NCBI GenBank assembly: GCA_017745115.1
Contig: JAGIAA010000010.1
Span: 5,851 to 69,850 of the forward strand
From: Sphingobium sp.
Lineage (GTDB): Bacteria > Pseudomonadota > Alphaproteobacteria > Sphingomonadales > Sphingomonadaceae
Direction: 5' to 3'
DNA: 64,000 nt
Position 1 is the stretch's first letter, and the number at the start of each line of letters is the position of its first letter. Position numbers and translations under genes: made by a program. The notes under the pieces were generated by a model, which was given only the letters and a program-made list of their open reading frames with translations, was not told the DNA's origin and did no database searches. This document shows positions 8,815-18,362 of the stretch, in pieces.

Positions 8815-11474
8815 TTGGCGGCCAATGCTGCCTGCGCCGCGGCGAGCCGGGCAATCGGCACGCGGTAGGGCGAGGCACTGACGTAGTCGAGACCGGTCTT
8901 CTCGCAGAAGGCGATGCTCGCCGGATCACCGCCATGCTCGCCGCAGATTCCGAGCTTGATGCCAGGACGCGTTGCCCTGCCCCGCTCCGCCGCAATCTCG
9001 ATCAGCTGCCCAACGCCGGCGGTATCGAGACTGACGAACGGGTCGCGGGCAAAAATGCCCTTGTCGACATATTGCGTCAGGAAGCGTCCCGCATCGTCGC
9101 GGCTGATGCCGATCGTGGTCTGGGTGAGATCATTGGTGCCGAAGGAAAAGAATTCGCCGACCTCTGCAATTTCGCCGGCCATGAGCGCCGCGCGCGGCAG
9201 CTCGATCATTGTGCCGACCATATAATCGACCTTGGTGCCTCGCTCCTCGAACACTTTTGCGGCCGTCTGGTCGACCACGGCTTTCATCAGCTCCAGCTCG
9301 CGCTTTGTTGCGACGAGCGGGATCATGACCTCCGGGATCGGCGCTTGGCCGCTGGCCTTGGCGACATCCAGAGCTGCCTCGAAAATGGCACGCGCCTGCA
9401 TCTCGTAGATCTCAGGGAAGGTCACGCCGAGACGGCAGCCACGATGGCCCAGCATGGGATTGAATTCATGCAGTTCGGCGGCGCGCCGTTTCAGCGTCTC
9501 CACCCCCACGCCGGCAGCCTTCGCGACTTCGGCGAATTCACCATCCTCATGGGGCAGGAATTCATGCAGCGGTGGATCGAGCAGGCGAATTGTGACGGGA
9601 AGGCCCGCCATCTCCTCGAAGATGCCGACGAAGTCCGCACGCTGCTCCGGCAGGAGCTTGGCGAGTGCCTCGCGCCGGCCCTTCTCGCTGTCGGCCAGGA
9701 TCATCTGGCGCACGGCGGTGATGCGTGCTTCGTCGAAGAACATATGCTCGGTGCGGCAAAGGCCCACGCCCTCTGCGCCGAAGCCGCGCGCTGTCTTGCA
9801 GTCATGCGGCGTTTCGGCATTGGCGCGGACCTTCAAGCGGCGAACGCCATCGGCCCACTCCATGAGCGTGCCGAAATCCCCAGCCAACTCGGGCTGCACA
9901 GTCGGGACCTCGCCAGCCATGACCTCGCCACTGGCGCCGTCGATGGTGATGATGTCGCCTTCCGCGAAGTCGCGGCCACCGACGCTCATCGTGCCAGCCT
10001 TGGCGTCGATCGCGATATTGCCCGCTCCGGAAACGCAGGGACGGCCCATGCCACGGGCGACCACCGCGGCGTGGCTCGTCATGCCGCCACGCGCCGTGAG
10101 AATGCCTTTGGCGGCATGCATGCCGTGAATATCCTCGGGGCTGGTCTCGATGCGCACTAGGATCACGGCCTCGCCCAATTCGGCATGGCGCTCGGCGGTC
10201 TCGGCCGTGAACACGATCATGCCCGAGGCGGCGCCGGGTGATGCGGGGAGTCCCCTCGCAATGACGTCACGTGGCGCCTTGGGATCCAGCGTCGGGTGCA
10301 GAAGCTGGTCAAGCGCGGCAGCGTCGACGCGGGCAACGGCCTCTTCCTTCGAAATCAGCCCTTCATTGGCCATGTCGACCGCGATCTTGAGCGCGGCCTT
10401 GGCGGTGCGCTTGCCCGAGCGGGTCTGGAGCATCCAGAGCTTTCCCTGCTGCACCGTGAACTCGATATCCTGCATGTCCCGATAATGGGTCTCAAGGATC
10501 TGGAAGACGCGCGCCAGTTCGGCGAAGGTCTCCGGCATCGCCTCTTCCATGCTGAGCGGCTTGGCTTTGGCGCGTTCGCGGGCGGCCAATGTCAGATATT
10601 GCGGGGTGCGGATGCCGGCGACGACGTCTTCGCCTTGGGCGTTGATGAGATATTCGCCGTAATAGGCGTTTTCGCCGGTCGCGGGGTCGCGGGTGAAGGC
10701 GACGCCCGTGGCCGACGTGTCGCCCATATTGCCGAAGACCATGGCCTGAACGTTGACGGCGGTGCCCCAGTCGCCGGGGATATTGTTGAGGCGGCGGTAG
10801 ACCTTGGCGCGCTCGGCCTGCCAGGATCCGAACACCGCGCCGATGGCGCCCCAGAGCTGTTCGTGGACGTCCTGCGGGAATGGTTTGCCCCATTGGGCCT
10901 CAACAAGACTCTTATACTCGGAGACCAGCTTTTCCCAGTGTTCCGCGGTCAAATCCGTGTCCAAAAATGCCCCTGAATCCTCTTTTGCGATCTCCAGGGC
11001 CTCTTCGAAGGCGCCATGGTCGAGATTCAGCACCACATCGGCATACATCTGGATGAAACGGCGGTAGCTATCCCACGCAAAACGCGGGTCTCCGGACACG
11101 GCCGCGAGCCCCTTCACGGTCTCGTCGTTGAGGCCGAGATTGAGGACCGTGTCCATCATGCCGGGCATCGACACGCGCGCGCCGGAGCGCACGGACACGA
11201 GCAGCGGATCGGCCACGTCACCGAACTTTTTGCCGGTCACCGCCTCGATATGCGCAATGCCGGCAGCCACTTCCGCGTTCAGGCTCTCGGGATAGGTCTC
11301 GCCATCCGCATAATAGCGGGTGCACATCTCGGTCGTGATCGTGAAACCCGGCGGCACGGGCAGGCCGATCGCGGCCATGCCGTCGAGATTGGCGCCCTTG
11401 CCGCCAAGAAGGTTCTTGTCACCCTTGCCGCCGTCGTCGACGCCCCCGCCGAAGCGGTAGACATATCTGGTCAT
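8811..11474 (-). CDS. ppdK: Pyruvate, phosphate dikinase
   Basis: An 887-residue cytoplasmic enzyme interconverting pyruvate + ATP + Pi and PEP + AMP + PPi. The N-terminal ATP-grasp part begins KNLLGGKGANLDGMA. The phosphorylated His is residue 468 in GGMTSHAAVVARGMGRP. The C-terminal TIM-barrel PEP/pyruvate domain has the GICGEHGGDP motif with the catalytic Cys near residue 844. Length and domain order match bacterial PPDKs. No regulatory-protein gene is adjacent. Together with the Entner-Doudoroff genes further on, it offers a route from pyruvate back to PEP. Confidence 0.97.
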   Translation of the reverse strand: MTRYVYRFGGGVDDGGKGDKNLLGGKGANLDGMAAIGLPVPPGFTITTEMCTRYYADGETYPESLNAEVAAGIAHIEAVTGKKFGDVADPLLVSVRSGARVSMPGMMDTVLNLGLNDETVKGLAAVSGDPRFAWDSYRRFIQMYADVVLNLDHGAFEEALEIAKEDSGAFLDTDLTAEHWEKLVSEYKSLVEAQWGKPFPQDVHEQLWGAIGAVFGSWQAERAKVYRRLNNIPGDWGTAVNVQAMVFGNMGDTSATGVAFTRDPATGENAYYGEYLINAQGEDVVAGIRTPQYLTLAARERAKAKPLSMEEAMPETFAELARVFQILETHYRDMQDIEFTVQQGKLWMLQTRSGKRTAKAALKIAVDMANEGLISKEEAVARVDAAALDQLLHPTLDPKAPRDVIARGLPASPGAASGMIVFTAETAERHAELGEAVILVRIETSPEDIHGMHAAKGILTARGGMTSHAAVVARGMGRPCVSGAGNIAIDAKAGTMSVGGRDFAEGDIITIDGASGEVMAGEVPTVQPELAGDFGTLMEWADGVRRLKVRANAETPHDCKTARGFGAEGVGLCRTEHMFFDEARITAVRQMILADSEKGRREALAKLLPEQRADFVGIFEEMAGLPVTIRLLDPPLHEFLPHEDGEFAEVAKAAGVGVETLKRRAAELHEFNPMLGHRGCRLGVTFPEIYEMQARAIFEAALDVAKASGQAPIPEVMIPLVATKRELELMKAVVDQTAAKVFEERGTKVDYMVGTMIELPRAALMAGEIAEVGEFFSFGTNDLTQTTIGISRDDAGRFLTQYVDKGIFARDPFVSLDTAGVGQLIEIAAERGRATRPGIKLGICGEHGGDPASIAFCEKTGLDYVSASPYRVPIARLAAAQAALAAK

Positions 11475-11630
11475 TGTCTAAACCCCATCCCTGCACAGAT
11501 TTGGTGAGCGACCCGCTGTTGTTTTGTTCTTCGTGTCCCGCTTGCCCGGAGCGGCAGCAATTGCCCGCTCGCGCTCCTGTTTTGCATTTCCCAAGTCGTC
11601 GGCCGCCGTCAGCTGACCTGAAAATGCTTC

Positions 11631-14054
11631 CTAGCCCTCGATCTTCGAGAAGTCGGCAACTTTGTGCACCGCAGCGCGAATACGGGTCAACAGGTTTAAC
11701 CGGCTCTCGCGCTTGGCGGGATCGGCGTCGTTGACCGTGACGGCCTCGAAGAAAGCATCAATCGGTTCACGCAGGGTCGCGAGCGCAGCCATGGCGCCGC
11801 CGAAATCCTCCGCGGTTACAGCGGCGTCGGCGCGCGGGCCGGCCTCGTCGAGCGCGGCGATCAGCGCGGCCTCGGCGGGCTCGGGCGGATATTTGAGCGC
11901 GAACTGCGCCTCATGCACCTGGATCGCTTCAGCCACATCCGGTGCTTCGACGGCGATAAGACCATCCTCCTCACCGATCGGCTCGATGCTGATCGCGTGA
12001 TGGTCGTCCCAATTCTCCTTCTTGAGGATATTGGCGGCGCGCTTGTAGCCGGCGAGCAGGTTGGTGCCGTCGTCGGTGCCGATGAAGGACTGGAGCGCCT
12101 TCACGCGAGCGAGCAGGCGGACGAGATCGTCTTCGCCGCCGAGCGCGAACACGGCGTCGATCAGGTCGTGGCGGACGCCAGCCTCACGTTGCTGGACTTT
12201 GAGGCGGTCGGCGAAGAAATCGAGGACTTCATCTGCGGTTGAAACCGACTTTTCAAATCCTAGTCTCGCTAGTTCATCAAGCTGCGGCTCGAGAACCCGC
12301 GCCTGGTACTTCTCGGAAAACTCTTCACCTTCACGCAAACCCGCGCTTAGGAGAGCCTGCTCGATGTTATGAGCCAACCCGGCATGGGTATTGCCAATCT
12401 CGAACGCATACGCCCTGCCGGCAGCCCATTTAAAGGCTTCCACCGTCGGCACGCGGAGCTTTCCGTCAACGATCGAACGGATAGATCCCAGTGCAGCTCT
12501 TCGCAGTGCGAAGGGATCCTTGGAACCCGTTGGCTTCTCACCAATCGCAAAAAACGAGCAAATGGTATCCAGCTTGTCAGCCAGACTCACCGCCATCGTC
12601 ACCGGTGCAGTCGGGACGTCATCGCCCTGCCCGACCGGCTTGTAGTGATCGCGGATGGCGTCGGCGACGGCGTCGGGCAGGCCTTCGGCGCGGGCATAAT
12701 AGCCGCCCATCAGGCCCTGGAGTTCGGGGAATTCCCCGACCATCTCGGTGACGAGGTCGGCCTTGCAGAGGCGGGCGGCCTGTTCGGCGAGGTTGGCGAG
12801 CTGCGCTCTTTCCTCGTCATCCCGGCGAAGGCCGGGATCCACCTGAAACGTCACGCCATCTCGCAGGGCCGCCTGGACCCCGGCCTTCGCCGGGGTGACG
12901 GAAGTGGTAGCGGTGGAGTGACTCGTCCCCCCGACGATCCCCTCTTCGACCAGCCACCGCGCCAGCTTGGCCACGCGCTCGACCTTGTCGGCGACGGTGC
13001 CCAGCTTCTCGTGGAAGGTGATCCGCGAGAGCTTCTGCGCCTGCACGTCGAGCGGGATCTTCTTGTCCTGCTCCCAGAAGAAGCGCGCATCCGACAGACG
13101 CGCGGCGAGCACTTTGCCATTGCCTTCGACGATGGCCTTGCCGCCGTCCTTCGCATCGATGTTGGCGGTGCAGATGAAGGCGTTGGCCAGCTTGCCGGCA
13201 CCGTCGCGCAGGACGAAATATTTCTGGTTTATACGGAGGGTTAGCTGAATAACTTCAGGCGGAACCTCAAGAAACGCCGCGTCGAAAAAGCCGAGCAGCG
13301 GCACCGGCCATTCGGTGAGGCCGGCATTCTCGGCAACGAGGCCGGCGTCGGGAATCAGCTCCAGTCCTGCCTCATGGGCGAGCGCATTGGCGCGGGTCTC
13401 GATGATCCTGGCGCGCTCGGCCTGGTCGACGATAACATGGCAGGCGCGCAGCTTCTCGACATAGTCGTGCGCCGAGCCGATGGTGATCGGCCCGCTGTGA
13501 TGGAAACGATGGCCCATGGTCGCGGCGCCTGAGCGAATGTCCTCGATCGCGAAATCGACCACATCCTCGCCGAGCAGCGCGACGATGCCCTGCAGCGGAC
13601 GCACCCAGCGCAGGCTCTCGGTCGACAGGCTCGCATCGCCCCAGCGCATCGACTTGGGCCAGGGGAAAGCGCGGACGATGGCGGGAATGGCCTCGGCGAG
13701 CAGCGCGGCGGTCGCCCTGCCCGGCTTCTCGACATTGGCGAACCAGACGCCGTCGCGGTCCTCGAGCTGGTCCTGCGTGAGGCCGGTCTTGCGGAGGAAG
13801 CCTTCGAGCGCCTGGGCGGGCGCATTGGTGCGGGGACCCTTGAACTCCTCGCTGACCGCCTGCGTCGCGAGCGGCAGGTCATGCGCGATCAGGGCGAGAC
13901 GGCGCGGCGTCACATAGCTGGTGATCTTGCCGGGCTTGAGGCCCGCTTCGGCGAGCTTCTCGGCAAACAGGCGCGAGAGATCCTCGCTCGCCTTGGCCTG
14001 CATGCGCGCGGGGATTTCTTCGCAGCGCAGTTCGAGGAGGAAGTCAGCGGTCAT
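11631..14054 (-). CDS. glyS: Glycyl-tRNA synthetase beta subunit, with an in-frame palindromic repeat insert
   Basis: An 807-residue beta chain of the alpha2-beta2 glycyl-tRNA synthetase. It begins MTADFLLELRCEEIPARMQ, the standard start of the family, and ends in an anticodon-binding domain. The usual length is about 690-750 residues. Here residues about 385-414 are extra and encode SVTPAKAGVQ and DPGLRRDDEE, the translation of a palindromic intergenic-type repeat (12816-12899) that keeps the frame. A lower-GC patch (about 12240-12600) codes for conserved sequence and suggests local recombination. The partner glyQ lies 115 bp upstream, separated by another inverted repeat. Confidence 0.95.
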   Translation of the reverse strand: MTADFLLELRCEEIPARMQAKASEDLSRLFAEKLAEAGLKPGKITSYVTPRRLALIAHDLPLATQAVSEEFKGPRTNAPAQALEGFLRKTGLTQDQLEDRDGVWFANVEKPGRATAALLAEAIPAIVRAFPWPKSMRWGDASLSTESLRWVRPLQGIVALLGEDVVDFAIEDIRSGAATMGHRFHHSGPITIGSAHDYVEKLRACHVIVDQAERARIIETRANALAHEAGLELIPDAGLVAENAGLTEWPVPLLGFFDAAFLEVPPEVIQLTLRINQKYFVLRDGAGKLANAFICTANIDAKDGGKAIVEGNGKVLAARLSDARFFWEQDKKIPLDVQAQKLSRITFHEKLGTVADKVERVAKLARWLVEEGIVGGTSHSTATTSVTPAKAGVQAALRDGVTFQVDPGLRRDDEERAQLANLAEQAARLCKADLVTEMVGEFPELQGLMGGYYARAEGLPDAVADAIRDHYKPVGQGDDVPTAPVTMAVSLADKLDTICSFFAIGEKPTGSKDPFALRRAALGSIRSIVDGKLRVPTVEAFKWAAGRAYAFEIGNTHAGLAHNIEQALLSAGLREGEEFSEKYQARVLEPQLDELARLGFEKSVSTADEVLDFFADRLKVQQREAGVRHDLIDAVFALGGEDDLVRLLARVKALQSFIGTDDGTNLLAGYKRAANILKKENWDDHHAISIEPIGEEDGLIAVEAPDVAEAIQVHEAQFALKYPPEPAEAALIAALDEAGPRADAAVTAEDFGGAMAALATLREPIDAFFEAVTVNDADPAKRESRLNLLTRIRAAVHKVADFSKIEG
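12816..12899. repeat. Palindromic repeat element inside glyS
   Basis: The left arm 12816-12841 and right arm 12874-12899 are 26-bp inverted repeats with two mismatches, built round the CCCGGCGAAGGCCGGG / CCCCGGCCTTCGCCGGGG core. This type of element is normally intergenic in proteobacteria. Here it sits in frame without creating a stop. Confidence 0.9.
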
Positions 14055-14070
14055 TGCTTTGCCCTCAAAG

Positions 14071-14151
14071 CCGTTCGGGCTGAGCTGGTCGAAGCCCTCT
14101 CCTTTTCTTGAAGAAAGAAGCAGAGCCCTTCGACAGGCTCAGGGCGAACGG
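14071..14151. repeat. Inverted repeat between glyQ and glyS
   Basis: CCGTTCGGGCTGAGCTGGTC (from 14071) is inverted as CGACAGGCTCAGGGCGAACG (ending near 14150), forming a long imperfect hairpin. It will be in any shared glyQ-glyS transcript. The CCGTTCG ends recur in the elements at 18363, 63729 and, more loosely, 15166. Confidence 0.8.
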
Positions 14152-14169
14152 TGTTATTGGGATGGTAGC

Positions 14170-15063
14170 TCATTCCGCCCACCCGTTATGCGCCATCCAG
14201 GCGGCGCAGCTGCCCTTGGCCATGTCGCGGACGCGGCCCATGTAGCTGGCGCGCTCCTGGACGCTGATCACACCGCGCGCCTGCAGCAGGTTGAAGACAT
14301 GGCTCGCCTCGATCGCTTGCTCATAGGCCGCGAGCGGCACGTCCGCGGCGATGCTGGCGCGGCACTCTTCCTCGCAGTCCTTGAACCAGCGGAACAGCTT
14401 GTCGGTATCGGCGATCTCGAAGTTCCACTTCGACATCTGCTTCTCGTTCTCGAGGAAGACGTCGCCATAGGTCACCGCCGGGCGGTTGCCGACTGCATCG
14501 TTGAAGATGAGGTCGTACACGCTGTCGACGCCCTGGATGTACATGGCCAGACGCTCGAGGCCATAGGTCAGCTCACCCGCGACCGGCTTGCAGTCGAACC
14601 CGCCCATCTGCTGGAAATAGGTATATTGGGTCACTTCCATGCCGTCGCACCAGACTTCCCAGCCCAGACCCCAGGCGCCCAGCGTCGGGCTTTCCCAGTC
14701 GTCCTCGACGAAGCGGATGTCATGGAGCAGCGGATCGATGCCGATCGCCGCGAGGCTGCCGAGATACAGCTCCTGCAGGTTGGGCGGGCTCGGCTTCATG
14801 ATCACCTGATATTGGTAATAATGCTGGAGCCGGTTGGGGTTCTCGCCATAGCGGCCATCGGTCGGGCGGCGCGAAGGCTGGACATAGGCGCAATTCCACG
14901 CGTCCGGGCCGAGGCTGCGCAGCGTGGTCGCGGGATGGAAGGTACCTGCACCGACGCGCATGTCGAACGGCTGCAGGATCACGCAGCCCTGGTTGGCCCA
15001 ATAATCATGCAATGTCAGGATCAGTCGCTGAAAACTCAGCGGCTTGGTTTCCGTGCCGGTCAT
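14170..15063 (-). CDS. glyQ: Glycyl-tRNA synthetase alpha subunit
   Basis: A 297-residue catalytic alpha chain that activates glycine and charges tRNA-Gly with GlyS. I start at ATG 15063 ([20 protein letters not shown]), which gives the usual length; the open frame runs further but upstream codons are repeat-derived. Diagnostic segments are [52 protein letters not shown] and [10 protein letters not shown]. It precedes glyS in the same direction. Confidence 0.97.
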   Translation of the reverse strand: MTGTETKPLSFQRLILTLHDYWANQGCVILQPFDMRVGAGTFHPATTLRSLGPDAWNCAYVQPSRRPTDGRYGENPNRLQHYYQYQVIMKPSPPNLQELYLGSLAAIGIDPLLHDIRFVEDDWESPTLGAWGLGWEVWCDGMEVTQYTYFQQMGGFDCKPVAGELTYGLERLAMYIQGVDSVYDLIFNDAVGNRPAVTYGDVFLENEKQMSKWNFEIADTDKLFRWFKDCEEECRASIAADVPLAAYEQAIEASHVFNLLQARGVISVQERASYMGRVRDMAKGSCAAWMAHNGWAE

Positions 15064-15165
15064 GCTTGCCTTGCCTGTTCTCAGTTTAGGTGCACTAAAC
15101 GGGCGCGCTTTGACGCATGGGGGGCATGGGGTCAAGCTGCGCGGGCTTACAGACCTCCCCAGTTC

Positions 15166-15274
15166 AACCATCCATTCGGTTCGAGCGAAGTCGAGAACCG
15201 CCGAGCGCTGAACATGCGTGTCTCGAGTTGGCCTGCGGCCGCCTCCGGCTCGCTCGACACGAACGGATGGTTTG
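15166..15274. repeat. Inverted repeat upstream of glyQ
   Basis: CAACCATCCATTCGGTTCGA (from 15166) is inverted as CGACACGAACGGATGGTTTG (ending 15274), with a few mismatches. The spacer is about 55 bp. Confidence 0.75.
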
Positions 15275-15397
15275 ACTGCGCCTGGGCTTCGATTTTCGCG
15301 GGAATGACCGAAGGCGCGAGTGGGTTCACCAATCATGGTTTCGCTGCAGGCTTCCCGCGCAAGCAGGACCCGCGAGCGAGATGGTGCCTGGGTTCCC

Positions 15398-15477
15398 GCT
15401 TGCGCGAGAATGACGGCGTGGGGTGACGGGCTCCAGCGCTTGCTTGCGCGGGAATGACGGTGTGGGGTGACGGCTCC
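15398..15477. repeat. Tandem direct repeat, two units
   Basis: Unit one is 15398-15434 and unit two 15442-15477. Both read GCTTGCGCG(A/G)GAATGACGG and continue with a GTGGGGTGACGG(G)CTCC end, differing at three positions including one indel. Confidence 0.75.
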
Positions 15478-15572
15478 GGCACATGCTTGCGCTAAGCCAG
15501 CCCTGCACTTGCGCTCAGCTGGTAAAGCCGCGATGACACGCGCGGGGACGACGCAATGCGGGAGTAGGAAGA

Positions 15573-16523
15573 GTGTTGGTTCATCGTCCGCGGTCCATCG
15601 TCAGGCTTGCCGCACTGCTGGCGCTGCTGTCCGCGCCGCTGAGCGCACAGGCTCAGGTTCAGGCGCCAGCCAAGCCTGCCGCCAGTGCAGCTCCAGAAGC
15701 ACCGAAGAGCGTCCTCGCCAAGCCCGCGCTGTGGGTCGTCAAGGACAAGGACACGACGATCTACCTGTTCGGCACGATCCACCTGCTGCGGCCGGGCATC
15801 AACTGGTTCCAGGGGCCGGTCAAGAAGGCGTTCGACAGGTCAGACACGGTCGTCATGGAAGTCGCGGATCAGAATGACGCGGCCATGCAGGCGCGCGTCG
15901 TGCAGAAGGCGCTCGACGTGTCCGGCCCGCCCCTTACGCAGAAGCTCCCCGAAGCGATCCGGCCCAAATTCACGCAGCTGGTCAGCGACTACAAGCTGCC
16001 CTCCACGGTCGTCGAGCGCATGAAGCCATGGTTTGCCGCCGTGACGATCACCAGCGCGCCGCTGGCCAAGCTCGGTTACGATGCCTCGCAGGGCGTCGAG
16101 GCGCAGCTGCGCAAATATGCCGAGGCCGCCAAGAAGCCGATGCTCGGCCTGGAAACGACCGAGGAGCAGGTCGGCTATTTCGACGGCCTGTCCAGCGACC
16201 TGCAGATCTCGATGCTGGTCGAGACGATCAACGAGCAGGCCGATGTCGAAAAGACGCTGGCCCAGATGATCGACGCCTGGGCGGCGGGCGACCCGCTCAA
16301 GCTCTCCGAGACGATGAACAAGTCGATGGAGGACGACAAAGCGCTGCAGCAGATCCTGCTCTTCGACCGCAACGAGCGCTGGGCCGACTGGATCAAGGCG
16401 CGGCTCGACAAGCCGGGCACGGTGTTCCTGGCCGTCGGCGCCGGGCATCTCGCGGGCCAGCGCAGCGTGCAGGACGCGCTCAAGGTGCGCAAGATCAAGA
16501 CCAAGCTGGTCAAATCGCTCTGA
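15573..16523 (+). CDS. TraB/GumN family protein (first of two)
   Basis: A 316-residue exported protein. GTG 15573 follows GGAG at 15561-15564, and a signal peptide ends near LSAQAQ. Family motifs are the LFGTIHLL strand, a VVMEVADQ acidic strand, [15 protein letters not shown] and a C-terminal [15 protein letters not shown]. TraB/GumN proteins share a fold with erythromycin-esterase and Tiki-like metalloproteases, with conserved GxxH and GxHxxG-like motifs; the role in bacteria is poorly known. The paralogue follows three bases after its stop, so they form an operon. Confidence 0.85.
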   Translation: MLVHRPRSIVRLAALLALLSAPLSAQAQVQAPAKPAASAAPEAPKSVLAKPALWVVKDKDTTIYLFGTIHLLRPGINWFQGPVKKAFDRSDTVVMEVADQNDAAMQARVVQKALDVSGPPLTQKLPEAIRPKFTQLVSDYKLPSTVVERMKPWFAAVTITSAPLAKLGYDASQGVEAQLRKYAEAAKKPMLGLETTEEQVGYFDGLSSDLQISMLVETINEQADVEKTLAQMIDAWAAGDPLKLSETMNKSMEDDKALQQILLFDRNERWADWIKARLDKPGTVFLAVGAGHLAGQRSVQDALKVRKIKTKLVKSL

Positions 16524-16525
16524 CC

Positions 16526-17422
16526 ATGGCGCGCGACCGGCGCTGGCGGAGGATATTGCTGGCGGCGTTGTTGCTGGCCGTGATGGCGGCAGCGCTGGCT
16601 TGGCATTGGCGGCCGATAACCGCCCGCCCTGCCCTCTGGCGCATCTCGCAGGGCGACCGGCATGGCTGGCTGTTCGGCACGATCCACGCGGTTCCGTCCG
16701 GCGCCCGCTGGATGTCGCCGGAGATCGAGAAGGCGGCAGGGGAAAGCGAGCTGCTCGTGCTCGAAGCGGCGGGGCTGGAGGCGGAACGCAGCGACCGGCG
16801 CGTGTTCGAGGCGCTGGGGCGCTCTCCGGGCCTGCCGCCGGTCTCGGCGCGGCTGAGTGCCGCCGACCGCCCGGGTTTCGAGGCGCTGCGCCGGGCATCG
16901 CCGCAAGCCCTCAAGGATCTCGACGGCTATGAGGACTGGGCCGCGGCACTGCTGATCGGCGCGGCGACCGACACCGGTGCTTCGAGCCAGGACGCGCCGG
17001 AAGCGCGGCTGGAGCAGCTGTTTCGGGGCAGAGGGAAGCCTGTGCGCGGACTGGAGACGATCGAGGCCCAGCTCGGCCGCTTCGACACGCTGCCCGCGCC
17101 CGACCAGTCGGCGCTGCTCCACCAGTCGATCGCGGAATCCGGCGACGCCGCGCGGCAATACCGCCTGCTCTATGAGCGCTGGGCGGCAGGCGACGTGGCA
17201 GCGCTCGATGCGCAATTCCTGGGGCCGCTCGCCCGGTCTCCGCATTTGCGCGACGTGCTGATCGACCAGCGCAACGAACTTTGGGCACAGGCTGTCGACA
17301 AGCTATTGCGGGAAAACCGGAAAATAGCGTTCGTGGCTGTCGGCGCGGGACACCTGCTTGGCCCGGGAAGCGTTCAGGCGCGGCTCGCCAGGCGGGGCTG
17401 GAAGGTGGTTCGCGTGCAGTGA
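16526..17422 (+). CDS. TraB/GumN family protein (second of two)
   Basis: A 298-residue paralogue of the preceding protein, starting two bases after its stop. The N-terminus is a signal anchor (arginine-rich start, then a hydrophobic run near residues 10-24). The same motifs are present: WLFGTIHAVPSG, LLVLEAAG, GLETIEAQLGRFD and FVAVGAGHLLGPGSV. It lacks the Ala/Pro-rich linker of the first copy and has diverged well beyond a recent duplication. The tandem suggests either a heteromeric pair or different substrates. Confidence 0.85.
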   Translation: MARDRRWRRILLAALLLAVMAAALAWHWRPITARPALWRISQGDRHGWLFGTIHAVPSGARWMSPEIEKAAGESELLVLEAAGLEAERSDRRVFEALGRSPGLPPVSARLSAADRPGFEALRRASPQALKDLDGYEDWAAALLIGAATDTGASSQDAPEARLEQLFRGRGKPVRGLETIEAQLGRFDTLPAPDQSALLHQSIAESGDAARQYRLLYERWAAGDVAALDAQFLGPLARSPHLRDVLIDQRNELWAQAVDKLLRENRKIAFVAVGAGHLLGPGSVQARLARRGWKVVRVQ

Positions 17423-17505
17423 CCGGCACGCATGAATCGCTTTGCGTTCGCCGCCCGACTCACGCATAGTCGGGCAAGCAGAAACTCCTGGTGCAGGAGT
17501 CGATG

Positions 17506-18348
17506 ATGAGCATTTCCGAAGTCGGGGAATTCCGGATCGACGACCAGTTGCTCCACCAGAGCGACGCCTTGCTCGCAGCCATCGTGCGCAGCGCCACCGA
17601 TGCCATCATCGCCGTCGACGCGACGGGCACCGTGATCAGCTGGAACCGCGGTGCGCAAATCCATTTCGGCTATCCCGAACGCGAGATGATCGGCTTGCCG
17701 GTCGGCCGCTTCATCCCGCCCGACCGCGCCCGCGAGCAGGAGACCGCGATGGCTCGCGTCTTCGCCGGCGAACTGATCGGGAGCTTCCAGAGCGTGCGGA
17801 CGACCAGCGCCGGCAAGGACGTGTCCGTCTCCGTCGCCATGTCGCCGATCTACGACGGCGAAGGCATGGTGATCGCCGCGTCGGCCATCGTGCGGCCGCG
17901 CCAAAATGTCCGCCGCAAGGGCGACGGCACCGACCAAGGCGACCTGTGGAGCGCGCTCGACAGCGCGCCGCGCGAGGATATCGGCGAGGCTGCCGAGGCC
18001 AATCCGAACATCCTCGTCGTCGAGGATGAGGCGCTGGTCGGGCTGGGCCTGGCGGCGATGCTGGAAAATGCCGGCTTCGACGTGATCGGGCCGGTGGGCG
18101 ACCTCAACACCGCCATGGCCATGCTCGACGCCCGGGACTGCGCGCTGGCGATCCTCGACATCAACCTCGCGCATGGCGAAACCTCCGCGCCGCTGGCCGA
18201 GCGGCTCAAGCGGAGCGGCATTCCGTTCCTGGTGACGTCCGGCAGCCTTCCGGCGCCCGGAAAGGGCATATTCGGCAGCGTGCGCAGCCTGCCCAAGCCG
18301 GTGGGCGCGCGGGTGCTGGTCGCTGCGGTGCAGGAGGCGCTGGGCTAG
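17506..18348 (+). CDS. PAS domain - response-regulator receiver fusion
   Basis: A 280-residue cytoplasmic protein. CAGGAG lies six bases before ATG 17506; GTG 17491 and ATG 17503 are alternative starts. Residues about 20-130 form a PAS domain (SATDAIIAVDATGTVISWNR, then FGYPEREMIG). Residues about 168-280 form a receiver with acidic VVEDEALV, the phosphorylatable Asp in LAILDINLAHG and the conserved Lys in SLPKPVG. There is no kinase, output or DNA-binding domain, so it would signal through partner proteins. No histidine kinase is adjacent. Confidence 0.85.
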   Translation: MSISEVGEFRIDDQLLHQSDALLAAIVRSATDAIIAVDATGTVISWNRGAQIHFGYPEREMIGLPVGRFIPPDRAREQETAMARVFAGELIGSFQSVRTTSAGKDVSVSVAMSPIYDGEGMVIAASAIVRPRQNVRRKGDGTDQGDLWSALDSAPREDIGEAAEANPNILVVEDEALVGLGLAAMLENAGFDVIGPVGDLNTAMAMLDARDCALAILDINLAHGETSAPLAERLKRSGIPFLVTSGSLPAPGKGIFGSVRSLPKPVGARVLVAAVQEALG

Positions 18349-18362
18349 CTGCAACGCTCGAC

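Larger units (their letters stand above)
15064..15572. other. 509-bp repeat-rich intergenic region
   Basis: No convincing gene is seen. The region holds an inverted repeat (15166-15274), a tandem 36-37-bp repeat (15398-15477) and other pieces of the TTCCCGCGCAAGC / GGGAATGAC family. The glyQ promoter (minus strand) and the promoter of the TraB-family gene (plus strand) must also lie here. Open frames across it are made of repeat sequence. Confidence 0.7.

Noticed and set aside
8661..10160. Long open frame (499 codons) on the plus strand
   Set aside because: It is antisense to ppdK, whose protein is fully conserved. High GC produces such shadow frames.
12816..12899. Possible intein in glyS
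   Set aside because: The extra segment is only about 30 residues and lacks splicing motifs; it is a palindromic repeat.
13921..15426. 501-codon open frame on the plus strand
   Set aside because: It runs antisense through glyS, an intergenic repeat, glyQ and more repeats.
15398..15477. Possible CRISPR-like repeats
   Set aside because: Only two units, nearly adjacent and without unique spacers; no cas genes.
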